A DNA stretch of 64,000 nt, taken from contig CM114271.1 in assembly GCA_050084515.1 (NCBI GenBank), positions 27,404,001 through 27,468,000 on the forward strand, given 5' to 3'. Source of the DNA: Blasia pusilla (lineage: Eukaryota > Marchantiophyta > Marchantiopsida > Blasiales). Shown here piece by piece: positions 12,846-24,571 of this stretch. The notes under the pieces are model-generated. The model saw only the letters and a list, made by a program, of their open reading frames with translations, did no database searches and was not told where the DNA came from. The stretch's first letter is position 1, and the number at the start of each line of letters is the position of its first letter. The position numbers and the translations under genes are program-made.

Positions 12846-13775
12846 ATGTGTTGGTACCGGAGCGGAGGCGTGGTTTACTGCAAATCCTTTATTCTTCCAT
12901 TTCGTTGTCCTCGAAATATATTCTCGACAGTTTTGCGGTTACGTATTGGACTTCCCCATCCTTCTCTCTTAGGCGTGCCAAATTGTGTATGCGGGGATCC
13001 TATTGATGCCAAGGATATCCATATTCTCCGATGTGCACATGGTGGAGAGCGAACGGCCACACATGATGTCATTAGAGAGGCGGTAGCATCGGTGGCTCGT
13101 ACGGCAGGATATACCGTTGGGCAAGAGCAACTCTATGTCCTACCTTCAACCACACAAGCAACCTCTCGTCTGAGAGTGGATCTTGTTATGTCTCGAGGTG
13201 GATTCCGGACACTAGGTGATGTGGTGGTTCTTTGATCCAACACGTTCGACTTGGTGTGTAGAGTCGCACATACCAAAGGTTTGGCGGCGAAGGCTGCAGC
13301 AAGAATCAAGGAGTTAAGTTATCTTTGTGAGACATGCATCGACGGATTTATTCCGTTTGCAGTGGAAGTATTCGGTCATTTACATGTGTCTTTTGATACT
13401 TTCCTCAAAACATGTGCTCACCACTCCCTCGAGAATCATCACCTTGCCCCTTCCCGTAGTCCTTCTCTCTCAGTTGTTACTACTTATTTTAGGCAATGCA
13501 TCTCAGTGGCCTTACAACGTGCATAAGCCTTGGCATTAATACGTCGTGCGGAGGTGGTGGGAGGTCGCTCGCCTCGTCGTCCATTCACGTCTGACCAACG
13601 ACTCGTGTTCTTGTCAAATTTGTTTCAAGCAATCAATCGTGTTGCTCGTTGAGCCGGTGTTTACGTGGGCTTGTTGCCATTTTCTTTTTGCATTCTTTTA
13701 TGCATTTTTTTACTTCTCTTTTGAGTTGTTATTACCTTTCTTTGTCCTCTTTTGAGGTTTATTTTATAATAAAGT
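12846..13775 (+). pseudogene. 3' end of a non-LTR retrotransposon: CCHC zinc knuckle plus restriction-like endonuclease tail
   Basis: The plus-strand frame from 12846 has a knuckle of the form C-x-C-x9-H-x3-C (from 12984), then HGGERTATHD, an RVDLV motif near 13168 and a GDVVV motif near 13220. A knuckle followed by an (R)(P/V)D...D-V-x-V nuclease core is the layout of the C-terminal tail of R2-like non-LTR elements (established for that group). The frame stops at 13233-13235 and resumes in a neighbouring frame with coding-like sequence (GFIPFAVEVFGHL) up to ~13526; the reading is restored by one insertion and one deletion close together around 13230-13245. A further stop at ~13524 and an AATAAA at ~13768 mark the 3' end. 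The reverse transcriptase is absent, so this is a 5'-truncated dead copy. Exact clade uncertain. Confidence 0.6.
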
Positions 13776-13949
13776 GGTTTCTTCTCTGTTTAGGGGAGGG
13801 ATGCTTCAGAACTTGATTGGGGGGGTGGTGGTTAACATGTTCGTGGTCATTAAAATTTATTTTTTCAAATTTAAAATATTTTCATTAAAATTTTTATGTA
13901 TTAAATTTTTTTATGTTGAATCAAATTCAATTTAAATTCAACGCCTTGG

Positions 13950-14508
13950 AAAATTTTCACTCTTCCACAAACAAAAGTTTAAAGAGTATCTATTCTCTTC
14001 CGTTCAAATTCATTTTTTTATCAAATGTGAATTACCATGATTATTTTTAAAAACAATTCTTATGTTAATTTCAAATTTTAATTTTCTATATCATAGAGGA
14101 ATAATAACCTTTCATTCTTCCAAATAATTTCATTTTTGAATTAAATTTAAATGATTAACCACTCCCGTAAATAATCCCATCCTTCCATAAAAATTTAAGC
14201 AATATCTACTCCTTTTCCATTACAATTCAGTTTCCCTTCCAATCAAACATGAGTAAAGGGACAAAAATTTAGTTTTTTTGGTTAATTTTCTAATTATTTC
14301 GTCTTATTTTACACATAGGATCACCCATTATAATATAAATTACATTTATTATTTATTAATAAAATAAATTTCTCTTCCACTCAAATTCATTTTCTCTTCT
14401 CGACTAATGTGAAGTAAGGGACAAAATTCAACCAGGTTGCTATTTTATCTTACTATCCCACTATTTTCTCTTATTAGACATATAGGGTCGTCCATTGTAA
14501 CACAAATG
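13950..14508. repeat. Diverged tandem AT-rich repeat, about three units of 150-175 bp
   Basis: Units share a CTCTTCCACTCAAATTCATTTT-like segment, an AATGTGAAGTAAGGGACAAAA-like segment and, in the last two, an ACATAGGRTCRYCCATT-like segment. The last two copies (about 14190-14342 and 14360-14508) are clearest. Satellite-like or duplicated LTR debris; no coding content. Confidence 0.5.
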
Positions 14509-14580
14509 TTGCTCCTTAAAGAAAAATTTAATTTCTCCCAAAGCAAACCTCAATCCTATAAAAAAATAATAATAACTAGA

Positions 14581-15354
14581 GAGCTACATGGTGCCCTTTA
14601 GAACACTTACATGGAGCAACCCGCCCCGTACTCAATTCCAATCAAAAGTTGGGCAGTACTTCCACGCGCCCACTTTCTTGTTAGAAAAATCAGCAAAGAA
14701 AACAAGGTCGTGTGGAATCCGTCTTTCTTTGGGCAAAACTTACAAAGAATGATGGATATCTCACAATCAGAGAGGGAGTGGTACACTATGTGAATCCTAA
14801 TGATATCGATAAAGTTGGTGGTCGGAGACTGGGGGATCACCATGTTGGCATATTCATTACCAAGATGGCCAGCCATCTTACACAACACAAGGTTCTTGAA
14901 AGGAACTTAGTCGTATGGCCTACGACATCATGTGTTATAAAAGATGGACGAGACTTGTGGACATGCTACTTGGAGTGTTCAAACTTGTCCCAAGGGGTGA
15001 ATGGGGCCCTTGAAGCAATGACAGACAAGCAAAAGAGAGCTTACACGTACATCTATCGGTCTAAGAAAAATTCCCACCAAGCGTGACCAAAAGGAATAAA
15101 AAGTTTTTAGAGGAAGATATATCATTGATGACATCCAAAAATTGTTGTAGAGAATTAAATTGCCAATATACGTCGAGAGATGTTTTTCGCTTAACAAGAG
15201 AGAAGTATTGTAACAAATCCTTTCAAGCAAGAAGGGAATCACTCCACGCCATGGTCTATTCGTTTTACTTCAAAGACAAAGGAAGGATTATGCGATTGGA
15301 AGGTAGAACGGTGTGCCTCCAAGGTTGGCGATAGATCCACAATCTTGGAAAAAT
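14581..15354. other. Unassigned sequence with weak plus-strand frames
   Basis: A plus-strand frame of 124 codons at 14712-15086 begins at GTG rather than ATG and has no domain I recognise. It lies beside Gypsy debris and may be part of an unidentified element. No function proposed. Confidence 0.3.
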
Positions 15355-15722
15355 GAGCACAACCCTCTCCGCTAGTCTATCCACCCCAAAATGATCTCGT
15401 GAAGTGGTGTAGTGGTCGATGAGTGTCTGATCACACAAAAACTCCCCATGAAACTCGGTATCCTTGTCTATCAACACCTCAACTAGTATGCCATAATGAC
15501 TCAGCAATCGATCTAAGAAGGCATACGCTACTCCCTCACTCGCTTTATCAGGAAATGCAACCAACTCTATCCACTTGAAAAAGTGCTCTACCATCACCAA
15601 CACATAATGATCATGGCGCTCTATAAAAGGTAAGGGTCTTGCAAAATCCAAACTCCATCTATAACCTAAACCCATGATCGGAAATGGATAAAACTATGGA
15701 GTTAGAGCATTGAATGATGTCG
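15355..15722 (-). pseudogene. Ty3/Gypsy integrase core fragment, inverted relative to the main element
   Basis: The minus-strand frame encodes the integrase core (MGLGYRWSLDF, YVLVMVEHF, WIELVAFPDKASEGVAYAF, then a FHGEF motif). It is clearly homologous to the plus-strand integrase at 24058-24400, and homology extends upstream of the MGLG to ~15722. Here the second catalytic Asp is kept (IDKDTEF), unlike the main element, so this is a sister copy and not a recent duplicate. The left end breaks off near 15355 just after the LAERVV motif that holds the catalytic Glu. The right end is cut by the LTR piece starting at 15722. Confidence 0.85.
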
Positions 15723-16308
15723 AGGATGACCTGCTCAAGCTATAGATAACCTGAGAGAGCAAGTTTTCCCTTTGTTTCAGCTCATTTGGAGCCATATATA
15801 TATACTTACTATTTCGAGTAAGTTTCCATATTTAATATAATTGACTTTTCACTTTGGTAAGTGGCCCTTGACCCACTACAACAAGTCAAGAGCTACGGAG
15901 GTGACTTGCAAGCATAGGTTACCGTGGAGAGAGTTTAGGAGAGGTGTCACGACTGTTAGGATAGATTGGTGGGATCTGGTAGAGCGTCTCCACGAGTAGT
16001 GGAGGACAAGCCCAGGAGGTGGAGGATGACCTGTTGAGGCCCCGGGAAATCTAAGAGAGCAGGAAACCTGAGAGAGCAAGTTTCCCCTTCGTTTGGGCTC
16101 ATTTGGAGCCATATGGAGAAACTTACTATTTCGGGTAAGTTTCCATATTGGGGATAGTTGACTTTACACTTTGGGAAGTGTCCCTTGACCCGTTACAGCA
16201 GGTCAAGAGCCAAGGAGGTGACCTGCGAGCATAGGTTACCGTTGAGAGGGCTTGGGAGAGGGAAGGGGGTACACCTCCAAGAGAGAGAGTTTGAGAGCTC
16301 ATTCTCTC
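15722..16308 (+). repeat. Two consecutive LTR pieces of the Gypsy family, 15722-15943 and 15945-16308
   Basis: The first piece corresponds to the middle of the LTR (from GAGGATGACC to TTAGGAGA). The second begins with the LTR end TGTCACGACTG at 15945 and runs to GAGAGCTCATTCTCTC. Both share the segments CTCATTTGGAGCCATAT and AGCATAGGTTACCGT with the LTRs at 25441, 31998 (inverted) and 63678 (inverted). The second piece is the best candidate for the 5' LTR start of the main element. It lacks the ACGACA end seen in the solo LTR, so the 5' LTR is truncated or belongs to a variant with a different second half. Confidence 0.75.
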
Positions 16309-18183
16309 GCTGTTTTTGCATGTTGAGGACCGTGTTCCCCGTTCAGCGGCTCATGGGAGTGCTCACCGCAGCAAGGGCTGCTTTGATTATTCTTTGCATT
16401 TGCCGATTTTTTGTGTGGAAGAGTGGCGCGCGGAAGCATTGCCCAATTTCTGATAGGGATTGATTATGGGGGCAGGTTGCCCCATGCCGATGCTCTCGGG
16501 TGCACCATGTAGCTCGCTGATTTGTATCTTTACACGTTTTACATTTTCTTTGCGAGAAATCAGCGCGGAAGCGCTGCCGAATTTTGTGTAGGAGAAAGAG
16601 ACATTGGGATTTACAACAGTCCCCTTCAATTTTTACTGGAATGTCCAATTCTAAATATTTTTTGACGTTATCATAGATCGTGAATCTGTGCACGCTGTGC
16701 AATAAATAGTGCACAATTTGGAGTTGGGAGCAAAAAGTTATGGTCAATCTTGCAAAACTGCCATTGCTAGGCAATTTTTAGGGTTAAATTGTTCAAACCC
16801 TAAACCAGCCGCCACGCCGTCATAGTCACCGTCAACGGTCAACTTTCACCATCAATAGTCAACTGTCACTGTCACCAGTCGGCCGTCACCATCAACGGTC
16901 AACCATCACCGTCAACGGTCCACCATCCGTTGTCCACCCTTTGGTTGCCATTGCCGCCATTATGGAGTGGAGGGTCTTCCACGACGTTCGTTGATTCTCT
17001 GACTTGCGTCGCCACCAAGTACTTTGTTTTGGTCGCCATTGTCATCGCAATTTCGTCATCAACCAGTGATGGCAGATGACCTCCGATTATGGTGTTTGAG
17101 TTTTGATTTCATGCTACTATGTTGTGATTGGTAGCCGCTCGACGACGATCGAGTATCGTGCCGTGACGCCCGTAGCCGCAACGCGCCGTGCCGCTCGTGG
17201 CCGCACCGCACCGTCTCGATCGTGGAACCGCTCCTTCACTAAGGAGCAGAGCGTGTGAATTGCTGATTGAGGAGGTTATGCCGTCGAGTGCCGCACCCGA
17301 TTCCCGAGTGCCTTGCTGTTTGTAGCCATTCCGTGCCGCTAGTGCCGCACCGGACTGCTCGACCTGCACTGTACATCGAAGAGGTTAAGCAACATCTGTA
17401 CGAGAGGAGTACGACTTGCTGATTGGAGGAGTTATGTTCACGACCGAGTTGGGGTTGAGATTTTCAGTTTCCGAGGAGCGACATCGACATTATTGTCAAG
17501 TTACCCATTCTGTTCTCCTACTCTACACGTGTGAGGGATTTCCGAATATTGGGAAGTTATTTGGGATATTGGGTTTCGTGTTGATGCTCGATGATATTGG
17601 AGCATCGATGATGTATGGGTTTAGGGGACATAGACCTGTGTGGGATGTCCGGAGTTGAGGGTAGGTTGTCGATGAGATGATAGCCTGGTCGATTTGCCGC
17701 ACCATGGCGCGTGTTGCCGCACGTTACACGTCTCGGGGAGGGAGAGTGTAGATCGAGTGCCGCATGTTTGGGATGAGTGATTGAGGGATTACTCGCGAGG
17801 TTGAGAGTGATCGAGTGAGAGGAGCACGAGGGTCATCATGGCGTCCGTTCGGGACTTTGAGAGGTGAGGTGGTGAACCCGAGAGTAGCTCTAGAGGTTTT
17901 TCACATAGTGGCGTGAGGTTCCGAGGGTCTCCATGTGAGGAACCACCTTGACCTCCTTGTGTGTCATCGTCAGACGAGAGGGAGGGTGTAGAGGAGTTTG
18001 TGAGCACATCGCCACACATTGTGAGTTGTCGAGATGGATGGTCGGGGTATAGGACCACGTAGGTTTTTAGGTGCAGTAGGCACAATTGAGTTGCACAATT
18101 TCATAGCATAGTTTAGGAGTTGGTGCGACTCCCAGCGGGCCACGAACTCTATAGAGTTCAACCCATTTACAACATGCAACGGT
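16309..18183 (+). other. Presumed untranslated leader of the Gypsy element
   Basis: This sequence lies between the LTR piece and the gag frame, with no coding domain. It contains a GTCAACGG minisatellite (16819-16939) and a GCCGCACCG-rich stretch around 17110-17360. TGGTGCGACTCCCAGCGGG at ~18120 resembles tRNA-primed binding sites and lies 60 bp before gag, but it is not next to an identifiable LTR end, so its role is unproven. Confidence 0.4.
16819..16939. repeat. Minisatellite, ~20-bp unit around GTCAACGGTCAAC
   Basis: About six imperfect copies of a unit with GTCACCGTCAACGGTCAAC, with variants CATCAATAG and CACTGTCACCAG. It lies in the presumed Gypsy leader. Confidence 0.8.
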
Positions 18184-19523
18184 ATGTTTGAGCATTTAGA
18201 AGGGGCGCCAATGGATGATTACCATGAGTTCTCGAAGAGATATGCACGTGAGATCGAGGCGTGGAGGCTCTACTATGACCCACATTATGTGTCATGGACG
18301 GAGTCGTTCCCTGATGAGGAGGAGGAGTCAGGAGAGGCTACTTCCTCTTCCACTAGTGACATTTTAGGAGGGGTAGGAGGGGTCACTCGCACTGGAGCAA
18401 TTGCACCGTCTAGTCGGGTTTGTCCCAAGTTCAACCCTGTGGTTGAGTTCTTTGCTAAGTTGAGGGCGAGCTACCAAGGGGTACGGACGGAGAAGTTGCG
18501 GAGCATCCATGACTTCTAGAGGCGCCCAGGTGAGAGTTTGCGTGAGGCTTACACTCGCTTGCGCCGGTTGATCAACATCACTCAGAGGATGACAGAGGCT
18601 AAGGCTATCTAGGCATAGTACGCGATGTTGGACCGGACCCTGCGGACACGGGTGCGGGAGGGTGTGCTTCTTATGAACACCTCCCCTACATTGAGAGATG
18701 TTTTTAGGACCGCCGAGAACATTGAGCGCAACATGGCAGAGGAGAGCGTAGCCACCATGGGTTGTGGGCGAGAGTAGTCACGATTGGCTGCATTACCTGT
18801 GCAACAACGTGGACTCCGAGATAGGTCGATTGTGGCACCACGAGCTCAGGGAGGATAGTGGGAGGTCGTGCCACAGAGACTTGTGCCTTCTTATGCGGCT
18901 CAGCAGCAGCTGCCTACTACTTCTAGTTGGTCATGTGGTGGAGCCCATCATTAGCGCGATTGCACTTGTCAGGGTTATGGACGTGTGCCTCAGCATGGAG
19001 GAGGAGATGGTGCTGCACCAAGAGATTATCAATGTGATTATTGTCAGAGGTATGGTCATACATGCGCCAGGTGTTTCAGTTTACATGATGAGTTACGTTC
19101 GGACTGAGGGCCAAAGAGGGCACTAGAGTGAGTAGCCGGTCCGGGTGGGCCTAGAGATCGTGCACCAGGTGGTCCCGTTGGGAGATGAGGAGCTCAAGTT
19201 GTCCCACAGGTTGATGGAGCTACCCGTGGAGGAGGTAGAGTACCACCACCTAGACGCGCCCAGGAAGACGTTGGACGTGAGGTTGGGATGGTTGCTTAGA
19301 TATAGCAGCTACAAGAGCAAATTGCAACTAAGGCATTGAGGTTACCCGATGCCGGATCCGTGGCATCGACATCATATGGAGCAAAGATATGGAGGATCCT
19401 GGTTGGATGTGCGGGGTTGTCCACATGGAGGCCGCCGCAATTATGACACGTGGAGCAGTAGCAGAGTTGGATCCACAGCGAGAGGAAGCCAGAAAATAGA
19501 CTAGGCTTCCTCAGTCTTTCACG
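18184..19523 (+). pseudogene. Gypsy gag with zinc knuckle
   Basis: The frame opens with ATG at 18184. It shows the capsid-type motif GESLREAYTRLRRLI after a stop at 18517, and a zinc knuckle C-x2-C-x4-H-x4-C at ~19033-19071 (CDYCQRYGHTCARC). In-frame stops at 18517, 18610, 18616, 18775, 18856, 18952, 19105 and 19129 are all TAG or TGA. The following protease reads in another frame, so either the original used a gag-pol frameshift or an indel has occurred between ~19400 and 19524. Confidence 0.75.
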
Positions 19524-20399
19524 TTGTCCGAAGCGATGAGGATCCCATCAATGGATCCTCATCAAAGTTTCTGGAGAGTTGGTGATGTTGTTGGTGTGCA
19601 GGCACGGAAGGCAATGGGAGATGCGAGTGCAATGAATCCTATTGTTGATGCTCAAGAGGGGCATGTGTCGAGCACGTTGTTGGGGGCGGCCACCGTTGTG
19701 TACCGCACTCCTTTATTTTCTGCTTCCGATGTTATAACGTTAGGGGGTACGCCCGCCGAGGCTTTTCGGCTGGCCGCTTCACTATATTAGCGCGGAGTTG
19801 GAGTTCCTACATCACGTTCAGAGGTGATTGTAGAGGAGGTGATCGACTTGCCTTTGGAGCGGATGCTCGGGCCGTCCACGTCAGATTCATGGCAGGCTAC
19901 GGCTGCTAGGATGGTGGAGATGCCCGCTAGACCTGCGATAGAGCGTGCCATGGCTTCTCCTAGTGTTGTGTTGTTGGATAACCGAGGAGAGGTCTTCTAG
20001 TTGGTGAGTCTCGGAGGTAGAGCTTTTAGTCCGCAACGCGTCTTGTTGGATTCAAGAGCGCAATCCCTGATGTTGGGGAAAGGGTCATTCAGAGGATTGG
20101 GCTTGACAAGAGCCGATGTGGAACGTTGTCCATTCCGGATACAGACATCCTTGGGTGGAGTGAGAACTACATAGTATATCACCCGACAGGAGGTCGAGGT
20201 GAGGATTTTCCTGGGACATCCTGCAGATGAGTCCGTGGTGCGAGCCAAGGCGATAGTGACTGATGCAGAGTCCTATGACGTCTTGGTTGGTAAAGCAGTG
20301 TTATACCCGATGGGATTTTCCCTGGTTTACTGGGAGGATTCAGCGTCCTACAGACCAGGATGGCAGTCAGGTGATGGGCGCCTTAGCTCATTACCCATT
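19524..20399 (+). pseudogene. Gypsy aspartic protease region
   Basis: Retropepsin-like domain: VLLDSRAQ at 20040-20063 corresponds to the DSGA active site with Gly changed to Arg (AGA for GGA, one transition), followed by LMLGKG, ILE-like and SYDVLVG motifs and the conserved segment AVLYPMGF. In-frame stops lie at 19788, 19998, 20172 and 20400. The same frame continues without shift into the methyltransferase. The role would be cleavage of the gag-pol polyprotein. Confidence 0.75.
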
Positions 20400-20747
20400 T
20401 GATTCATATGTGTAGTGATCGAGCGACGGCAAGGAGAGGTCGTGACCTTAGCAGGATTTAGCAGTGCCATCACTTGGCCTAGTGATTTGATCAAGGGACA
20501 TTTCCATGCAGAGGATACTCCTGTTCCTGACATTTCTATGGAGAGGAGTGTTATGGTAGCCGCATCATTCTGTGGAGGAGAGGTGCTGTTGTGGGGCTCG
20601 ACTAAGGAGCTTCGACGATTGGCACATGAGCACGTGCAAAACGCGTGGAGCAAGGCATTTGCACCGGAGCGTGACAGGTCTGAGGAACCCGAGATAGCAA
20701 GGAGTGCTACGATGACACCCTTGGATATCACACCCATTATGTGATGT

Positions 20748-21710
20748 ATCCGGGAGCAGGGTATTCGAGTGTTAGATCTCTTTGGAGGGATTAGCACCGG
20801 GTTAGCTGCTGTTTTGCAAGCAGGAGTGTGAGTGCAACAATACCTGTATGTGGAGAGTGATGATGTTGTGAGGCGCGTCTCACTACAACATGTGGCGCAA
20901 TTACGCCTATGTTTTCTTGACTTATTGTCTGCGTCTGCGGTACAAGGGTACCAGAGTTCCCTACCGAGGGATATTTCGTTGCTGGAGGCGCAGGACTTAG
21001 AGTGGGTAGGGACCATTGATTTGGTCATTGCGGGTTGGCCATATCAGGGCCAATCGAGTGTTGGACGAGGCAGCAGGTTGGCTGACACTTGGTCCAGGTT
21101 TTTTTGGGAGATGTTGAGGGTCTTACGGTAGTTGTAGGAGCACCACTCTCATTCTCCAGCCTACATTCTGGAGAATGTGCCGATCTTAGGAGACTCCAGA
21201 TCACGGGTGGTGACAAGTGCTCATCAGGTGCGTGCCTGGATTGGCATAGCAGTGTTCTTGGATGCGGCGAGTGCAGGTTCTAGAGCCCATTGCCCGCATA
21301 TATGGTGGACCAACTTGGTGCCCCATGCGGTGTTACGGAGGATGTATGCAAGAGTGGAGCGCCCCTCACATTTTTAGTGGATTCCATTCTGGATCCAGAT
21401 CATCGATCACAGGTAGTGAGGCCCAATGATCGACCACCGTTGACTGTGGTCAACAGGGTAGGTAGGCCACGGGCAGCCTTGCCCACGTTTGTGAGTTTTC
21501 CCGCTTCCTATGCATACCAGAAGGTCGGTCCTCGTTTGGTTTGGGATGACCAGGTTCAGCGGTTGGTGGAGCCCAACACCGACAAGAGAGAGCGAGCGAT
21601 GGGATTTCCACTGGACTAACAACAGTACCGTCAATGTCAGAGGCATCACAACGGCATGTCTTGGGTCAGCGATGGACATGAACTGCTTGACATGGATCCT
21701 CAACTTGGGA
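20748..21710 (+). pseudogene. Cytosine-5 DNA methyltransferase domain inside Gypsy pol
   Basis: The frame contains the C5-methyltransferase motifs in the canonical order: motif I VLDLFGG (20770-20790, AdoMet binding), motif II YLYVESD, motif IV AGWPYQGQS (Tyr codon at 21042-21044 where the catalytic PCQ Cys belongs), motif VI ILENVP (21165-21182), motif VIII-like RAHCPHIWWTN (~21282), then, after frameshifts near 21370, 21617 and 21668, motif IX/X sequences ERAMGFP and VLGQAMDMN. Domain length is about 310 residues, with no BAH, chromo or RFTS domain. Motif order is not permuted, so it is not DRM-like. It would transfer methyl groups from AdoMet to cytosine, but the missing Cys, stops at 20829, 21129, 21135 and 21375 and the shifts make it inactive here. 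It lies between protease and RT in the same frame, so it was a polyprotein part and not a nearby host gene. Confidence 0.88.
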
Positions 21711-23530
21711 GTGGCTGAGCAACGCCGTATGAGATCGCGACAGATCACAGCAGTTGCATTGGTGAGCCCCATGCCTACCGAGACGGTGGAGGCAGTGGTT
21801 GGGGGCAAGACCCGAGGAGATCTACACACCAGGGGAGATCATGAGAGAGACCCTTGGACTTCTTGGGATGTTTTACAGGTATACCAAGAGATGATAGCCA
21901 TGGCATCGAGTGTGGTTCTGGGCACTGCACGTGGAGGAGATCAAAGTTTGCAGTTGCATGCAGGAGAGTGGCCGAGTGTTGTTGTTTGAGACGGGGTTGC
22001 ACCATAACAACCACCGATACCTACGCCAAAGAGTCCTACCGTAGTCACGATGGAGACTTGGGAGCCAGATATGGGCCCTAAGTTGACAGGAGGAGAGTGG
22101 GGCCGGATACATCAATTCCTCAAGAGTTATAAGAGCTGCTTTGCGTTTAGCATGGAGGATTTGGGTATGGAGAAGGGACTGGGGATCCGCATTGAGTTGT
22201 GGAGTGATACGCCAATCTTCCGAAGACCCTACAGGTATAGTGATATGGAGAGGGACCTGATTCAGAGTAGGAGCGAGGACTTGGTTGGAGCAGGACTATT
22301 GGAGATGTCGCATGGGGAGTATGCATCTGCCACTGTCATGCCCGCCAAGAAGGATGTGCATGGCAACTGGACGGATAGGCAGATGTGTGGGGATTACCGA
22401 CCTATCAATCGGCAGACGAAGTTCGATAGGTATGCCATGCCCACCCCTGAGGAGATCTTTAAGGTGATTGGTCATGCAAAGATCTTTAGTTCATTGGATT
22501 TGCAAGCCGGATACCATGAGCTGCCTATCAGATTGGAGGACAGGAAGAAGACAAAATTTTGGGGCATCGATCCTCACGAGAAGGATTGTTTGTACCAGTG
22601 GCAATTCTTACCATTTGGGTTAAAGAACGCCCCGACTGAGTTTCAAAGGGTCATGGATAGGATCTTGGCTGGTGTGGATTTTGCTAGGAGTTATATTGAT
22701 GACATCGTAGTCTTTAGCGCCACAGTTGAAGAGCATGAGCAACATCTAGAGGAGGTGTTTCGACGATTGCAATTACAAGGGTTGAAGCTACATCCAGGAA
22801 AGTGCAAGTTCTTCTACGACTAGATTGAGTACTTGGGTCATACGATATACCCAAGGGGCCTTGGTATTCAGAAGACGAAGGTAGAGGCTATCTCAGGCAT
22901 TCCATGCCCTACAGATGTGAGTCGTGTTCGCGCATTCATGGGATTGGCGAACTTCTATCCGCGGTATGTCAAGGGATTTAGTTTGATTGCGAAGCCGCTA
23001 ACCTTGCTGACCAAGGTGGATCACGAGTGGCACTGGGGGGATGAGCACGAGCAAGCATTTCAGTTACTCAAGGACAGGTTGACATCCGTGCCCATCTCGA
23101 GGAGACCGATCAGGGGGCGTCCTTTCCAATTGCACATAGATTGGAGCATGTTGAGGCTTGGAGCGGTGCTCACCCAGCATGATGATGAGGGTAGAGAGTT
23201 CATGGTGGCTTACGCTAGCCGTTCAAACTACGTTGTAGAGGCAAAGTAAAGCTCGTATGAGGGTGAGTGCTTGGTTGTAGTGTGGGCCGTCGCGCATTTC
23301 AGGTGTTACTTATTCGGCAACCCCTTTACCATCATCACTGATCATCAACCACTGAAGTGGTTGATAGAGTCCGACAAGCTTACAGGGAAGCTTGCGAGAT
23401 GGGCTCTGTTGTTGTAGGAGTATGATTTTTAGGTGGTACATAGACTTGGAACGCTCAACCAGGATGCAGATGGGTTGAGTCGTAACCCATGCCCGAGTCA
23501 GCGAGATGCGACTGGAGCTCGATGGCATGG
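21711..23530 (+). pseudogene. Gypsy reverse transcriptase and RNase H
   Basis: The RT core has the motifs MCGDYRPIN, SSLDLQAGYHE, FLPFGLKNAPTEFQR and the intact YIDD active site (near 22694-22705). A stop at 22821 separates it from IEYLGH and the connection domain (RAFMGLANFYPRYVKGFS). RNase H shows HIDWSM...GAVLTQ, YASRS and TDHQPLKW. Further stops are at 23247, 23415 and 23427. The segment 21711-22049 links it to the methyltransferase and is in frame except for a stop at 21987. Function would be copying the element RNA into DNA. Confidence 0.93.
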
Positions 23531-24571
23531 AGAGAGTGATGAGGAGTCAGTGCCAGGATGGCACGCGTCACCCTATTTAGGCATGTTGGCTATGGAGAGC
23601 CAAAGTGTGGAGACTTCGATGGCGAGGTCTAGTGGAGTGTCCTTGGATCCTGAGGCCAGTGAGGAGACGACAGGTGGCTGAGATATTCATGATGATGGAG
23701 TAGTCTTGGAGTACCTTCGTATTGGTAGCGTTGCGAGCATTGTGGGTGCTAGAGAGCGGGATTGGATCCTACAGCGGGCCAGACGGTTCCGTTGGGAGGG
23801 GACACATGTTTTGAGGGTTTGGGAGGATGGTAGAGTACGCGTAGTGCCCCATCCTTTGCAGAGAGCACGACTAGTGCAGCATGCCCACGAGGAGTTGGGT
23901 CACTTTGGGATGAAGCGGACGTACAACTTGCTCCAGATTCAGTAATGGTGGCGAGGCATGTGGACTGACGTTCAACAGTTTGTTGCTAGGTGCATGGTGT
24001 GTGATCGGGTTCGAGCATCGTTCAATGCTCCGACTCCACAGTTGCATCCATTATTGATCATGGGCTTAGGGTATAGATGGAGTTTGGATTTTTTAGGACC
24101 TTTTCGTTTGACGGAGCGTCACAGTCGTTATGTGTTGGTGATGGTCGAGCACTTCTCGAAGTGGATCGAGTTGGTTGCATTTCCTGACAAAGCGAGTGAG
24201 GGAGTAGCTTATGCCTTCCTTGATAGAATGCTGAGTCATTGTGGTGCACCGGCTGAGATGTTGAAAAACCAGGGTATCAAGTTTCACGGTGAGTTCTAGG
24301 CCTTGTGTGATCAAGCGCTGATCGACCACCGCACGAATTCGCGAGATCATCCCGAGGAGTATGGATTAGCGGAGAGAGTTGTGCAGAAGGTGAAGAGGCG
24401 TTTACGCAAGTATGGCTTGCAGAGAGATCACCTAGGAGATTGGGACCTCCAATTTCCGTGGTTGGCGATGGGATACAGATTCAGCAGGCATGCATCCTTA
24501 GCGTCTTTTTCACCGTACTTGCTACTTTATGGCCGAGAACCAGATTTACCCTCGGCCATTCGCCAGATGCT
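23531..24571 (+). pseudogene. Gypsy integrase
   Basis: The zinc-binding HHCC module (HEELGHFG ... CMVC) at ~23880-24003 is interrupted by a TAA at 23943. The core domain follows with catalytic Asp in WSLDF, a second position reading LKNQGIKF (Asn codon near 24267 where the sister copy at 15.5 kb has Asp), a stop at 24297, and the Glu in GLAERV. The C-terminal domain reads on to a frameshift near 24570. The Asp-to-Asn change is another G-to-A transition. Confidence 0.92.

Noticed and set aside
21407-21829. Minus-strand frames opposite the Gypsy methyltransferase and RT
   Set aside because: They are shadows of the coding strand of the element and show no domain.
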